Shown one piece after another: positions 26,789 through 35,518 of a DNA stretch of 35,636 nucleotides; position 1 is the stretch's first letter, and every line of letters starts with the position of its first letter. The DNA comes from an uncultured Succinivibrionaceae bacterium. Lineage in GTDB: Bacteria > Pseudomonadota > Gammaproteobacteria > Enterobacterales > Succinivibrionaceae. The notes under the pieces were generated by a model. It was not told the DNA's origin. It made no database searches and saw only the letters and a list, made by a program, of their open reading frames with translations. The stretch lies in assembly GCA_944389835.1 (NCBI GenBank), contig CALXNU010000017.1:1-35636 (forward strand). The letters run 5' to 3'. A program made the position numbers and the translations under genes.

Positions 26789-28543
26789 TTAGATTGCCTG
26801 ATAATTTTTAATGCTTTTGAAAATTTCCAAAAGGCGGGAGTGGGTCTTAAAGGTCTTTAAGCTCAAATCTGAAGGATTAAGCCCAAAGAAGCTTTCCTCA
26901 CCTTTAAGATGGGCTAGGGCATGAGAGAAAGTCTCCTGTCCAAAAAGATCTTCTAAAACCCTTTGATAGCCTTCTAAATCAAAATCGTGATCAAGTTTAA
27001 TCTCCAAAAGCGCAATTAGGCAGCGATAGAAAGTTAAACGCTTTAATTTAAAGATCTCTTGATTGAAATTTAATGTCCAGGTCGCAAAGGTTAAAGCACT
27101 TTGATAATCTTGGGCTTTAAGGGCGACTAAACATTTAAGCTCGCCTACTCTTAAAGTATCCCAAGGGCTTTGTGGATCTGGCAAAATGCCAAGCAAGGTT
27201 TTAAGTGGGGCATCATTTTGAAATTCACTATCGGCCAAATTAAGCTCATTTAGATAATCCTCATATGCCTCTTTGCTTTCATTTGAGGAGGGGAGAGCTA
27301 AAATTGCCTCTTGATAGTCAATAGCTTGAGCATTGTTATTGTAGATAAGATCATCTACAGGGTAAATTTCAGACATGCCAGGGACTATCACGCGTACCAC
27401 AGGGATCCCAAGATTTGAGTAACGCCTTATATAAATTTCAAAGCCTAACTTTTTGATGATATAGCGCAAAGCTTGGAATTGATTGATAGTAGAGCCTGAA
27501 AAATCCCAATGCACAAAATTATGATCAGAAGGTGCCTTGAACATAAACATGGGAAGAAGTCCTGTAGAGTCTATGAAGTGACTTTCAAGATTGGTCACAT
27601 CGGCACAGGCGTCTTCATCAAAGGTTGGGGTTTCAAAACCATCTAAATCTGCAAAGGTGCGCCCTTGCATAAGCTCAGTTAAAGTTCTATCTAAGGCGAC
27701 CTCTAAAATAGGATGAGCGCCAAAGGAGGCGACTGCCGTACCATTGCTTTGATTAAACAGCACCACGCACACTACCGGGAAGCGTCCGCCTAAAGATGCG
27801 TCATAGCATCTTGCCACAAATAAACCTTCATTAAGCTCTTGTTGGGTTTCTTGGGATTTTGGATATTTGGCAATGATCTCAGGTGGAATTTCAGGTAAGG
27901 AAATACCTTGTGAGATGACCTGTTTTTTAACATAACGCTCTAAGATCTCACTTAAAGCTTGCACAAGTGCCTCAGGCTCGGTATTGCCAGCGCTCATACC
28001 GTTAGAGCCATAAATGTTTTCAAGTAAATTTACCGGGAAGTAAACTTTCTCTTGGGTGGCCACATTTTCAAAAGGCAGAGCACATACGCCACGGGAGAAA
28101 GCGGCCGATCCTAAATCTACTAAGCTTTCAAGTTTAAGATCGCCTCTTAAATAAAAAGATCTTAAAGTTTCGTTTAAAAGATCATCTGGAATGTCGGTTT
28201 CACCTTCCTCATTTAAAGGGAACCATTTTTCGTCTTGGCAATAGACAAAAGGCTCATTTGCAATCTCAGATCCTAAGTAAAATTCATTAAAGACATTAAA
28301 AGTTGCAAGTCTTTCAAAGATCTCACCGTAGGCTGAACATAAAGCTGCTTCATAAGAGGAGCCTTTGCCATTAGAGTAGATATGCGGGCAACTTGCCTCT
28401 TCAAGGTGAACTGAATGCAAGTTGGGTAGAGGATTTAAATAATCCTTTTCAACAAGATCAAGCTTTAAGGCTAAAGCTAATTTTTTAAAGCGTGCAAGAG
28501 TCTCTTCAGCTGGAGCATCCTTGCCTTGAATGATAGTGGGCAT
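26789..28543 (-). CDS. ycaO: YcaO, S12 methylthiotransferase accessory protein
   Basis: Close relative of E. coli YcaO, an ATP-dependent enzyme-fold protein that supports RimO-dependent beta-methylthiolation of ribosomal S12. The YcaO catalytic domain carries HIYSNGKGSSYEAALCSAYGEIFERLA, with ATP and Mg2+ residues in the second half of that motif. GNTEPEALVQALSEILERYV follows, and FASFGAHP-type residues and FIDSTGL are present. The C-terminal third (about 440-580) is a helical TPR-like region, as in E. coli. The ATG at 28543 (584 residues) is preferred over TTG 28549, because GGA stands 8 bases before it and only 2 from the TTG. There is no peptide precursor gene nearby, so a RiPP role is unlikely. 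Confidence 0.94.
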   Translation of the reverse strand: MPTIIQGKDAPAEETLARFKKLALALKLDLVEKDYLNPLPNLHSVHLEEASCPHIYSNGKGSSYEAALCSAYGEIFERLATFNVFNEFYLGSEIANEPFVYCQDEKWFPLNEEGETDIPDDLLNETLRSFYLRGDLKLESLVDLGSAAFSRGVCALPFENVATQEKVYFPVNLLENIYGSNGMSAGNTEPEALVQALSEILERYVKKQVISQGISLPEIPPEIIAKYPKSQETQQELNEGLFVARCYDASLGGRFPVVCVVLFNQSNGTAVASFGAHPILEVALDRTLTELMQGRTFADLDGFETPTFDEDACADVTNLESHFIDSTGLLPMFMFKAPSDHNFVHWDFSGSTINQFQALRYIIKKLGFEIYIRRYSNLGIPVVRVIVPGMSEIYPVDDLIYNNNAQAIDYQEAILALPSSNESKEAYEDYLNELNLADSEFQNDAPLKTLLGILPDPQSPWDTLRVGELKCLVALKAQDYQSALTFATWTLNFNQEIFKLKRLTFYRCLIALLEIKLDHDFDLEGYQRVLEDLFGQETFSHALAHLKGEESFFGLNPSDLSLKTFKTHSRLLEIFKSIKNYQAI

Positions 28544-28631
28544 GAGCAAAATCCAAGATTACTTAACGACGTTTTGATTTTACCATAGGGGGGCATCAAA
28601 GATTTGCGATATAGGGTACAATTAAGATCTT

Positions 28632-29435
28632 ATGGAAGATAAAAATACTTTAAATAATAATCAAAATCATGCTGAAGAAAGCCTCAACCCTCAAAGACCG
28701 CTTGAGGGCATGGGGAAGATGGTATTTAACCGTGACAGCTTAGAGGTTATAAAAAGAGCACGCGGGGATAAACCTCAATTTCGTTATGATTTGCCTGACG
28801 AAATTAAAGAGAAGTTGGCACAACTTGATAAAGAGGCTAAAAAAGAGCAAGAACAAGAGCGCTTAAATGCGCAAGCTCATGTTTTAGAAAACGAGGGTTT
28901 AGATAAAGAGGAGCCTATGGCAGAAGAGAAAAAAGAGGATAGTGCAAGTTCTCAAGAGGAAAGTCTTTATTATGCTAAAGCCCAAAAGTTTGCCACCAAA
29001 AGCAAAACTAAAGTTTTAGCCACCGCTTCAAGTTTTAAACGTAATTTAAGATTATTTTTAGTTATCGCTATTGCCTTTGCAGGTTATTACTACTACGCCG
29101 CAAATATTCGTGAGGATGATCTAACGACTATTGAGGATTTAAAGAATGCTTTGCCAATTGAGCTTGATGACTATACGACTTTAACTGAGATAAAAGAGGA
29201 GAGCTCTAACCTTACCATGCGTTTTGTAAAAAGCGCAGATTATTATGCGAATGTCACAGTAGAACAAAGAGATGCAAGCTTGGATCGAATTGTGGCAAAT
29301 GCACAAGGATTGTGCAAAAATCCCCTTTTAGGATCAATTGTCAGAAATGGGCGCGAGCTCACGGTAATATTAAGTGCAGAAGATGGCAGTTATGAGCGGG
29401 TAATGAAGATTAGCTCTTGCGATCTTAAAGAGTAA
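28632..29435 (+). CDS. Single-pass membrane protein, function unknown
   Basis: I do not recognise a named family. Residues 1-138 are hydrophilic and rich in Glu, Lys and Gln, with a probable coiled coil near 55-85. One membrane helix runs about 140-157, so the C-terminal about 110 residues are probably periplasmic. That part reads LPIELDDYTTLTEI and later CKNPLLGSIVRNGRELTVI, then ends near SSCDL. Its two cysteines (228 and 263) could form a disulfide. The pattern recalls a small periplasmic domain seen in many uncharacterised bacterial membrane proteins. It is divergent from ycaO and 58 bases before asd. The start has only a weak ribosome site. Confidence 0.8.
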   Translation: MEDKNTLNNNQNHAEESLNPQRPLEGMGKMVFNRDSLEVIKRARGDKPQFRYDLPDEIKEKLAQLDKEAKKEQEQERLNAQAHVLENEGLDKEEPMAEEKKEDSASSQEESLYYAKAQKFATKSKTKVLATASSFKRNLRLFLVIAIAFAGYYYYAANIREDDLTTIEDLKNALPIELDDYTTLTEIKEESSNLTMRFVKSADYYANVTVEQRDASLDRIVANAQGLCKNPLLGSIVRNGRELTVILSAEDGSYERVMKISSCDLKE

Positions 29436-29493
29436 CTTAAGTTAAAGGTAAGCTTAAAATTAAGCAATTGTTTGTTTTTTAAAGAGATATAAC

Positions 29494-30606
29494 ATGAAAA
29501 AATTAGGCATTGTTGGTTATCGTGGCATGGTAGGTTCTGTTTTAATGCAAAGAATGCAAGAAGAGCAGGACTTTCAATATGTTGAACCACATTTTTTCTC
29601 TACCTCACAAGTAGGTTTAAAAGCTCCAAGTCTTGCAGGACATGCAGACTCTCTTTTAGAAGATGCATATAACATAGAGGCCTTAATGGCCATGGATATT
29701 ATCATTACCTGCCAAGGTGGTGACTATACTAATGCCGTCTATCCACAACTTAAAGCTCAAGGTTATAAGGGCTATTGGATTGATGCTGCCTCTTCTTTGC
29801 GTATGGCAGATGATGCGGTAATTATCTTAGATCCAGTAAATCGTGACGTGATTGATGAGGCTTTAAATAAGGGGCTTACCACATTTGTCGGTGGCAATTG
29901 CACCGTAAGTTTAATGCTCATGGCACTTGCAGGTTTATTTAAGGCCGATTTAGTAGAGTGGATCTCATCTTCTACTTATCAGGCAGCCTCAGGGGCGGGC
30001 GCTAAGAATATGCGTGAGCTTTTATTACAGATGGGCGTGTTATACGATTGTGTAAAAGAGAAGTTACAAGATCCACATAGCTCGATTTTAGAGATTGAAA
30101 AGGCAGTTCGCGATACGATGAACTCAAGTGCTATGCCAATTGAGAACTTCACTGCCCCTCTTGCAGGCTCAGTATTGCCGTGGATTGATAAAGAGCTTGA
30201 AAATGGTCAAAGCCGTGAGGAGTGGAAGGGCATGGCTGAGACTAATAAGATTTTAGGTTTAGCCCCTGCAAGTGTGCCTGTTGATGGTAATTGCGTGAGA
30301 ATTTCTTCTTTGCGCTGCCACAGCCAATCTTTAACCATTAAGCTTAAAAAAGATGTGTCAATTCCTGAAATTGAGTCTTTAATTGCAGCCCAAAATGATT
30401 GGGTTAAGGTCGTACCAAATCACAAGGAAGTGACATTAAAAGAGCTTACCCCAGCTTATGTTTCAGGATCACTTACAGTACCAATTGGCAGATTACGTAA
30501 GATGAACATGGGTCCTTTATACCTCTCAGCTTTCACCGTAGGTGATCAGCTTTTATGGGGAGCTGCCGAGCCTTTGCGCCGTATGCTTAGGATTTTAGTG
30601 GACTAA
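29494..30606 (+). CDS. asd: Aspartate-semialdehyde dehydrogenase
   Basis: Asd reduces aspartyl phosphate to aspartate semialdehyde, the branch point for Lys/DAP, Met and Thr. Length is 370 residues (E. coli 367). NADPH-binding [17 protein letters not shown] is at the N-terminus. [12 protein letters not shown] holds the active Cys136, and [15 protein letters not shown] holds the catalytic His. C-terminal [10 protein letters not shown] and [14 protein letters not shown] match the E. coli enzyme closely. AAAGAGATATAAC precedes the ATG. A terminator follows at 30633-30657. Confidence 0.98.
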   Translation: MKKLGIVGYRGMVGSVLMQRMQEEQDFQYVEPHFFSTSQVGLKAPSLAGHADSLLEDAYNIEALMAMDIIITCQGGDYTNAVYPQLKAQGYKGYWIDAASSLRMADDAVIILDPVNRDVIDEALNKGLTTFVGGNCTVSLMLMALAGLFKADLVEWISSSTYQAASGAGAKNMRELLLQMGVLYDCVKEKLQDPHSSILEIEKAVRDTMNSSAMPIENFTAPLAGSVLPWIDKELENGQSREEWKGMAETNKILGLAPASVPVDGNCVRISSLRCHSQSLTIKLKKDVSIPEIESLIAAQNDWVKVVPNHKEVTLKELTPAYVSGSLTVPIGRLRKMNMGPLYLSAFTVGDQLLWGAAEPLRRMLRILVD

Positions 30607-30632
30607 AGAAAGAATGTTATAATCATTTTAGT

Positions 30633-30657
30633 AAAGGAGCGAGAGCTCCTTTTTTTG
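30633..30657 (+). terminator. Intrinsic terminator of asd
   Basis: AAAGGAGC (30633-30640), loop GAGA and GCTCCTTT (30645 on) form a tight GNRA-looped stem ending in a run of T to 30656. It lies about 27 bases after the asd stop. Confidence 0.92.
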
Positions 30658-30717
30658 TGGGCATTTTTCTAAAGATTTTTTTAATCTGCCGTTAAGGGTT
30701 TAAAGAGGAGAAATGCC

Positions 30718-31251
30718 ATGTTAGATAATAGCGTTCGTGATGTCTATTTAGTAGATGAATTTCAATTAGGCTCCAAGCTTAATGAGTCTTTACACGCAGG
30801 TCATAGATCTGAGTTCTCTCTTTTATTATCTTTACTCTCACCTGATGTATTAGATGCTGCTCAATTTTATGATAAGAATTTTGAGCCAACCGATGAGGAC
30901 TTAAGAGAAAAATTTAATTTACAACCTGAGATTAAAAAATACGCAGACGAAAGTGATTTTGCCCGTGAGGCTGTTTTATCAGACGTCTTAGATAATGAAG
31001 GCATGACCGCAGTTCACCTCTATAATGCTTTAGAGCGTTGCCCTTTAGTGCCACACGAGGAATATATAAAAGATGTCGTGGTAAGTCAGTTACCTCCTCT
31101 TTCTCGTGAGAAATTAAGAGCCTATCTTGAGGATCGGAAGATCCCACGCACTCCAATTATGGAGCACGGTGAGGGCTTTTTACTTTTAGAAGAAATCAAA
31201 CAATCTCGTGAAGGTGAAAGCAATACCCCAAGAATTGAGGTACATGTTTAA
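30718..31251 (+). CDS. VC2046/SO_2500 family protein
   Basis: A 177-residue acidic soluble protein with the pattern of the VC2046 family found in Vibrio, Shewanella and relatives: VDEFQLGSKLNESLHAGHRSEFSLLLSLLSPDVLDAAQF near the start. The family has no established function to my knowledge. AGAGGAG stands 5-6 bases before the ATG. Its stop codon directly touches that of convergent smrA (TAATTA), with no terminator between. Family assignment is by remembered resemblance, so moderate. Confidence 0.7.
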   Translation: MLDNSVRDVYLVDEFQLGSKLNESLHAGHRSEFSLLLSLLSPDVLDAAQFYDKNFEPTDEDLREKFNLQPEIKKYADESDFAREAVLSDVLDNEGMTAVHLYNALERCPLVPHEEYIKDVVVSQLPPLSREKLRAYLEDRKIPRTPIMEHGEGFLLLEEIKQSREGESNTPRIEVHV

Positions 31252-31896
31252 TTAGCGTCTTGCATGGCGCTCGCGATTAAGCTCGCGCTCTTTATCTCCT
31301 TTTTTCATAATTACCATCACCGAACCAGTACCGCCTTTCCACTCAGGTGAGGAGTGAAAGGCTAAAACATCAGGGATTTGCCGAAGCCAATGATTAACAT
31401 AGCTTTTAAGTAGGGCACGCTTGTCTTTTTGCGCATTACGATCGCCTTTGCCATGAATAATTAAAATACAACGCAATTCTTCACGTTTGGCATAATCAAT
31501 AAAGCCCATGACCATGTTATAGGCCTCTTCAATAGTTTTACCGTGGAGATCTATATAGTCAGCCTCACGATATTCTCCATTTTTTAATTTGCGAAGCATA
31601 TAGGGTTGTACGCCATCGCGTCTAAAAGAGAGCACATCATTAGGATCAACCATGGGCACAAAAGATGAGGAAGCCTCATCAATGGCATCTTCTACAGGAT
31701 CACGAGTGGCGGCAATTTGGCGAATTTTAGCCGTTTCTTTATCTAGAAGTTGCGTTTTTCTTATGATGGTATCTTGCTTTAAAGGCTTGATGTCAGAAAA
31801 CTCTTGACGCATTTTAAAAGAGCCTTGTGGCGCTTTTTGTTGTTCACTTTCTTTAAGTAAGCTTAGAAAATCATCATTATCTTTTAAATCAGTCAT
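31252..31896 (-). CDS. smrA: Smr-domain protein, SmrA (YdaL) type
   Basis: Small MutS-related domain protein, a probable nuclease. The N-terminal half (1-120) is charged and largely disordered, with FRRDGVQPYMLRKLKNGEY as in YdaL. The Smr domain (about 125-205) has the two family motifs, DLHGKTIEEA and LIIHGKG, and a GGTGSVMVIM strand. The order resembles E. coli YdaL (SmrA) more than SmrB; some SmrB proteins act on stalled-ribosome mRNA. The start is set at ATG 31896 (214 residues); an upstream TTG at 31920 has no ribosome site. A TATAAT on the minus strand at 31971-31966 is a likely -10. Confidence 0.87.
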   Translation of the reverse strand: MTDLKDNDDFLSLLKESEQQKAPQGSFKMRQEFSDIKPLKQDTIIRKTQLLDKETAKIRQIAATRDPVEDAIDEASSSFVPMVDPNDVLSFRRDGVQPYMLRKLKNGEYREADYIDLHGKTIEEAYNMVMGFIDYAKREELRCILIIHGKGDRNAQKDKRALLKSYVNHWLRQIPDVLAFHSSPEWKGGTGSVMVIMKKGDKERELNRERHARR

Positions 31897-31989
31897 AATT
31901 CGTTTTTCCGCAAAGTACAAAAAGAGGGCATATTTTAGACAAAAAACTTAGCAAAAGTTTAAAAAATTATAACGCATCTTAAGGCAAGT

Positions 31990-33126
31990 TTAGATTAAAC
32001 CCTCAAGATTGCTCAAGCCTTTATCTTTTGGGCTTTTGTCTTGTGGTGTTATCTCGTCTTTTGGCAGTAGGTTTTCCTCAGTGACTATTTTAGGTAAAGA
32101 GTATTCCTCAATTTTGGGAAGATTTTCTGCAATATAAAGATTAAAGGCAATGCCAAAGCCTAAAAGTAAGACTCCAAAATAACGCATTCTTCTTAGAACT
32201 TTAATTAAGCTTGCACTGTTTGGATTTGTTTTGTCACCAACTTTTGGGAAGCGAATTAAATTACCCTCATAGTAACGAGGACCTCCCAAACTTATTTTAA
32301 GTGAAGAGCCTATAAGACCTAAGATAAAACCTGAAATGGGAGCTGGATATTCTTTTGCTGCTCTCAAACCTTCTTTTAAGGCCACTACAGGATGTGGGGT
32401 TAAAAAGTTTAACAGGGCCAAGATAAAAGCTGGTGGAATTAATAAAGTTTGCTCAAGGCGTGAGGCAAAAAGACCAAAGCTTGAGTATTTTTCAAGCTTC
32501 ATATTAAAAGCCTCACAAAAGACGGAGGATAAAGCCATGATTAAAGCCCCAATATCGCCTAGGATAAAAAACCAGACCATGATGGCAAACCAGGAGGAGA
32601 AAAGTCTTAAGATAGCGCTTTCACAGCCTGCTTTACAAAGTCCCATGTAAGAGAGCTTTTTGGTCTCGCGCAATACCTGTGGGGCAAGGATGATTTTAGC
32701 CTCTTTAAGCTCATTGTTATCTAAAGCATTTTTAAGTCTGCCAATTAAAACTTGGGTGGGGTTTTGTCTTAAAAGAAAAATTAAAATGATAAAGGAGATG
32801 ATGCTATCTGAGCCTGAAATAACTTTTGATACCGAGACTAAAAAGATAAAGATAAGGCTTATAAGCAGGATTAACATAAAGCCTGCAAAATAACGATGGG
32901 TTAATTTGCGATTTGGTAAGTTTACTTTTTTAGATAACTCTTCAAAGGTATTTTTTAAGCGTGAAAGATTCCAAATAGACGAGATGGGAAGTAACATCTC
33001 GGCGATTACCGCAAGAGTTAATAAAGTGGCAGGCAGTGACAGCAATTCTCCAAGGCGCAAGCCTAGAAGATTAAAATCTGGTGCAAAATTACTTTCAAGA
33101 AGTTTTTGAAGATCCTCTGCTGTCAC
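31990..33126 (-). CDS. Divergent CobD/CbiB-like membrane protein
   Basis: A 378-residue polytopic membrane protein with several hydrophobic segments (about 30-50, 80-118, 178-205, 228-243 and one near 315-330). LGGPRYYEGNLIRFPKVGD (280-298) and EKYSSFGLFASRLEQ match the CobD/CbiB adenosylcobinamide-phosphate synthase family. Two acidic motifs of that family are missing. The ESA-ENT-DG stretch reads ESAILRLFSSWF (169-180), and NTLDSM-GY reads FCEAFNMKLEKY (203-214). It may not act in cobalamin synthesis; no other cob gene is in the window. The start is GTG 33126 with GAGG 8 bases upstream. mtn lies 58 bases upstream on the same strand, and an operon is likely. Confidence 0.75.
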   Translation of the reverse strand: MTAEDLQKLLESNFAPDFNLLGLRLGELLSLPATLLTLAVIAEMLLPISSIWNLSRLKNTFEELSKKVNLPNRKLTHRYFAGFMLILLISLIFIFLVSVSKVISGSDSIISFIILIFLLRQNPTQVLIGRLKNALDNNELKEAKIILAPQVLRETKKLSYMGLCKAGCESAILRLFSSWFAIMVWFFILGDIGALIMALSSVFCEAFNMKLEKYSSFGLFASRLEQTLLIPPAFILALLNFLTPHPVVALKEGLRAAKEYPAPISGFILGLIGSSLKISLGGPRYYEGNLIRFPKVGDKTNPNSASLIKVLRRMRYFGVLLLGFGIAFNLYIAENLPKIEEYSLPKIVTEENLLPKDEITPQDKSPKDKGLSNLEGLI

Positions 33127-33184
33127 TCACATTACCTCACTATAAACTCATGTTTAGAAGGTATCGGATAAACTTTTTAAAACT

Positions 33185-33865
33185 TTAAGCATAGTTTTCA
33201 ATAAGCTTAATTAAAAGCTCAGAGGATTTTTTGGCAGCTAATAACTCAAATTCCTCAAAGCTTAAAGCTGCGCCATCATTTGCACCATCTGAGATGGCTC
33301 TTATTACTAAAAATGGAGTATTAAAGTCATGGCAGACTTGTGCTACAGCCGCCCCTTCCATTTCGGTGGCTTTAACCTCATCAAATAAGGCTCTAAGCTC
33401 TTTGACCTTTTCATCTGCACAAATAAACTGATCACCTGAAATAATAGTACCGGTAATCACTCGGCCTTGTACGTATTGTGAGGCTTTAGTGATTAAAGTT
33501 TTATCGCATTCAAAATATAAAGGATGATCTGGTAATTGTCCTTTTTTATAGTCAAAAACTGTAACATCTACATCATGATAGGCAAGTTTAGTGGCGATAA
33601 CTTCATCACCTACGACACAATCTTCGTAGAGACCGCCTGCTACTCCACTATTTATCACGGCATCACAGTTAAATCTTTCAATAAGCAAAGTAGCGCTTAC
33701 TGCTGCACAAACTTTACCGATACCAGATTTTACGATCACAACTTCATGGGGACCTAACTTACCTTCAAAAAAGGTTAGGTTTTTGTAGGAGCTTGCAGTG
33801 CAGTTTGCTTTATCTTTTAAAATCTCAATTTCAGAGGCCATCGCTCCAATAATACCAAAGCGCAT
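33185..33865 (-). CDS. mtn: 5'-methylthioadenosine/S-adenosylhomocysteine nucleosidase
   Basis: Mtn (Pfs) cleaves adenine from methylthioadenosine, S-adenosylhomocysteine and 5'-deoxyadenosine, in the activated methyl cycle and AI-2 pathway. At 226 residues it is close to E. coli (232). It has GIIGAMASEIEIL at the N-terminus with Glu12, INSGVAGGL, ATEMEGAAVAQVC with the substrate-binding Glu, and IRAISDGANDGA with the catalytic Asp. TAGAAT on the minus strand (33908-33903) may be the -10. It is followed by the CbiB-like gene; in E. coli the neighbour is btuF, so a link to corrinoids recurs in altered form. Confidence 0.96.
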   Translation of the reverse strand: MRFGIIGAMASEIEILKDKANCTASSYKNLTFFEGKLGPHEVVIVKSGIGKVCAAVSATLLIERFNCDAVINSGVAGGLYEDCVVGDEVIATKLAYHDVDVTVFDYKKGQLPDHPLYFECDKTLITKASQYVQGRVITGTIISGDQFICADEKVKELRALFDEVKATEMEGAAVAQVCHDFNTPFLVIRAISDGANDGAALSFEEFELLAAKKSSELLIKLIENYA

Positions 33866-33958
33866 AATTTGTTCCTTGTGTTGCCTAAAAAGAAGTAACC
33901 TTATTCTAGCATAGACTAAATTTTATTAAATGTTATCTAAGAAATGAAAGCCTTCAAG

Positions 33959-34105
33959 GCGCTCTAGAGCGCTATTTGCGGTCAAAAAGTGTGCGTTAGG
34001 TGGCACCTTGAAGAACTTTTTTAGAAAAATTTTGAGGTGCCTCAAAAAAGGGACACTTTGATGTGCTTTTAAGGCGCTATCTGTACCAAAATAGTGATAT
34101 TACTT
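33959..34105 (+). other. Structured non-coding region upstream of glgC
   Basis: The 274-base mtn-glgC gap has no credible ORF but several symmetric elements. GCGCTCTAGAGCGC (33959-33972) is a perfect palindrome. AAAGTGT (33986-33992) and ACACTTT (34053-34059) enclose GGCACCT (34002-34008) and AGGTGCC (34035-34041), giving a nested hairpin. TTGAGGTGCCTCAA (34032-34045) is another near-palindrome. An imperfect direct repeat begins GCGCTAT at 33969 and 34075. A structured leader or operator of glgC is possible; no clear promoter was found. Confidence 0.5.
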
Positions 34106-34139
34106 TTTTAACTTATTCAAACTAACAAAGAGGTGTTAA

Positions 34140-35462
34140 GTGGAGAACGCACGTGACGTAGCCAAACAAACTTTGGCATTAGTACTTGCAGGCGGCCGTG
34201 GTAGCAGATTACATATGCTCACCGATCGTAGAGCAAAGCCTGCTGTATTCTTTGGCGGCAAGTTTAGAATTATCGATTTTGCTTTGTCTAACTGCGTTAA
34301 TTCCGGTATCACTAGAATCGGCGTTGTGACACAGTATAAGTCTCACAGCTTGCTCCGTCACTTACAATCAGGCTGGTCCTTCTTACGTAATCAATTCAAT
34401 GAGTTCATTGATTTACTCCCAGCACAACAACGTGTTGACGAAGAGCACTGGTATCAAGGTACTGCCGATGCTGTTTATCAGAATATCGATATTATTCGCA
34501 ATCACCGTCCAAAGTACATCGTAATTTTAGCAGGCGACCACATTTATAAGATGGACTATACTGCTATGGTGTTAGATCATATTCGCCATGGCAAGCCTTT
34601 AACTGTAGCTTGCATTCCAATTGACCGTAAGCTTGCTAAGGCCTATGGTGTAATGGCTGTAGATAATGAAGGCACCATCACTGATTTCGTTGAGAAGCCA
34701 GCAGATCCTCCACATATGCCAGGTGATGAGACTAAGTCCTTAGCTTCAATGGGTATTTATGTATTTGATGCAGATTACCTCTATGAAGCCTTACAAAAGG
34801 ATGCTGAGAATCCAAATTCACGTCGTGACTTTGGTATGGATATCATTCCTGCTATGGTTAAAGAGCGCAAAGCTCACGCTCACGACTTCTCAATTTCTTG
34901 CATTAGAAATGCTGGCAATCCAGACATTTGCTACTGGCGTGATGTTGGTACCATTGATGCTTACTGGGAAGCTAATATGGATATTGCAGCCGTACAACCA
35001 CAGTTGGACGTCTATGATACCAATTGGCCAATTTGGACCCATCAGGTACAAATGCCGCCTGCAAAGTATGTTCAGGATATTAACGGCACTTCCTCAATTG
35101 TAAGAAACTCAGTCTGCTCAGCAGGTTGCATTATTTCAGGCTCTTCAATTAATCACTCTGTACTCTTCTCAGCAGCCCGTGTCCACTCAAATTGCTTCTT
35201 AACTGAGGCTGTGATTTTACCAAGCTGCGTCGTACACCGTGGTTGCCGCTTAACTAAGGTAGTCTTAGATAGAGGCGTTGAATTACCACGTGATTTAATT
35301 GTAGGTGAGAATCCAGAGCTTGATGCTAAGAGATTCTATCGCTCAGAAGGCGGTGTCGTACTTATTACTCGTGAGATGGTCAAGAAGCTTCGTGTAGATG
35401 AGCCAGAGCTCTTTAAGGACTTTGACAGCTATAAGGGCGCTGCCTCTCCATTATATGTTTAG
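34140..35462 (+). CDS. glgC: Glucose-1-phosphate adenylyltransferase
   Basis: GlgC makes ADP-glucose from glucose 1-phosphate and ATP, the controlled step of glycogen synthesis. Length is 440 residues (E. coli 431). LALVLAGGRGSRLHMLTDRRAKPAVFFGG contains the nucleotide-binding loop and activator-binding basic residues. HWYQGTADAVYQN and VILAGDHIYKMDY follow, and YWRDVGTIDAYWEANMD is the sugar-phosphate region. The C-terminal part (about 310-430) is a left-handed beta-helix. It starts with GTG at 34140, AGAGGT lying 5 bases upstream. Codon use seems slightly more biased toward well-used codons than in neighbours, which would fit high expression. No other glg genes are in the window. Confidence 0.97.
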   Translation: MENARDVAKQTLALVLAGGRGSRLHMLTDRRAKPAVFFGGKFRIIDFALSNCVNSGITRIGVVTQYKSHSLLRHLQSGWSFLRNQFNEFIDLLPAQQRVDEEHWYQGTADAVYQNIDIIRNHRPKYIVILAGDHIYKMDYTAMVLDHIRHGKPLTVACIPIDRKLAKAYGVMAVDNEGTITDFVEKPADPPHMPGDETKSLASMGIYVFDADYLYEALQKDAENPNSRRDFGMDIIPAMVKERKAHAHDFSISCIRNAGNPDICYWRDVGTIDAYWEANMDIAAVQPQLDVYDTNWPIWTHQVQMPPAKYVQDINGTSSIVRNSVCSAGCIISGSSINHSVLFSAARVHSNCFLTEAVILPSCVVHRGCRLTKVVLDRGVELPRDLIVGENPELDAKRFYRSEGGVVLITREMVKKLRVDEPELFKDFDSYKGAASPLYV

Positions 35463-35486
35463 TAAAAGTTTAATTTAGTAGCAAAC

Positions 35487-35518
35487 AAGGGCAGCCTTAA
35501 GGTTGCCCTTAATTTTTT
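35487..35518 (+). terminator. Intrinsic terminator of glgC
   Basis: AAGGGCAGCC (35488-35497) and GGTTGCCCTT (35501-35510) pair around TTA, with one G-T wobble, and AATTTTTT follows to 35518. It stands about 25 bases after the stop codon. Confidence 0.92.

Noticed and set aside
26789..28543. YcaO as part of a peptide natural-product (RiPP) cluster
   Set aside because: No precursor peptide, dehydrogenase or protease gene is near, and the protein matches the E. coli S12-associated type along its length.
34759..35103. 114-codon open frame inside glgC in another frame
   Set aside because: It lies fully within a well-conserved gene and its translation resembles no protein; it is a shadow of the coding bias.
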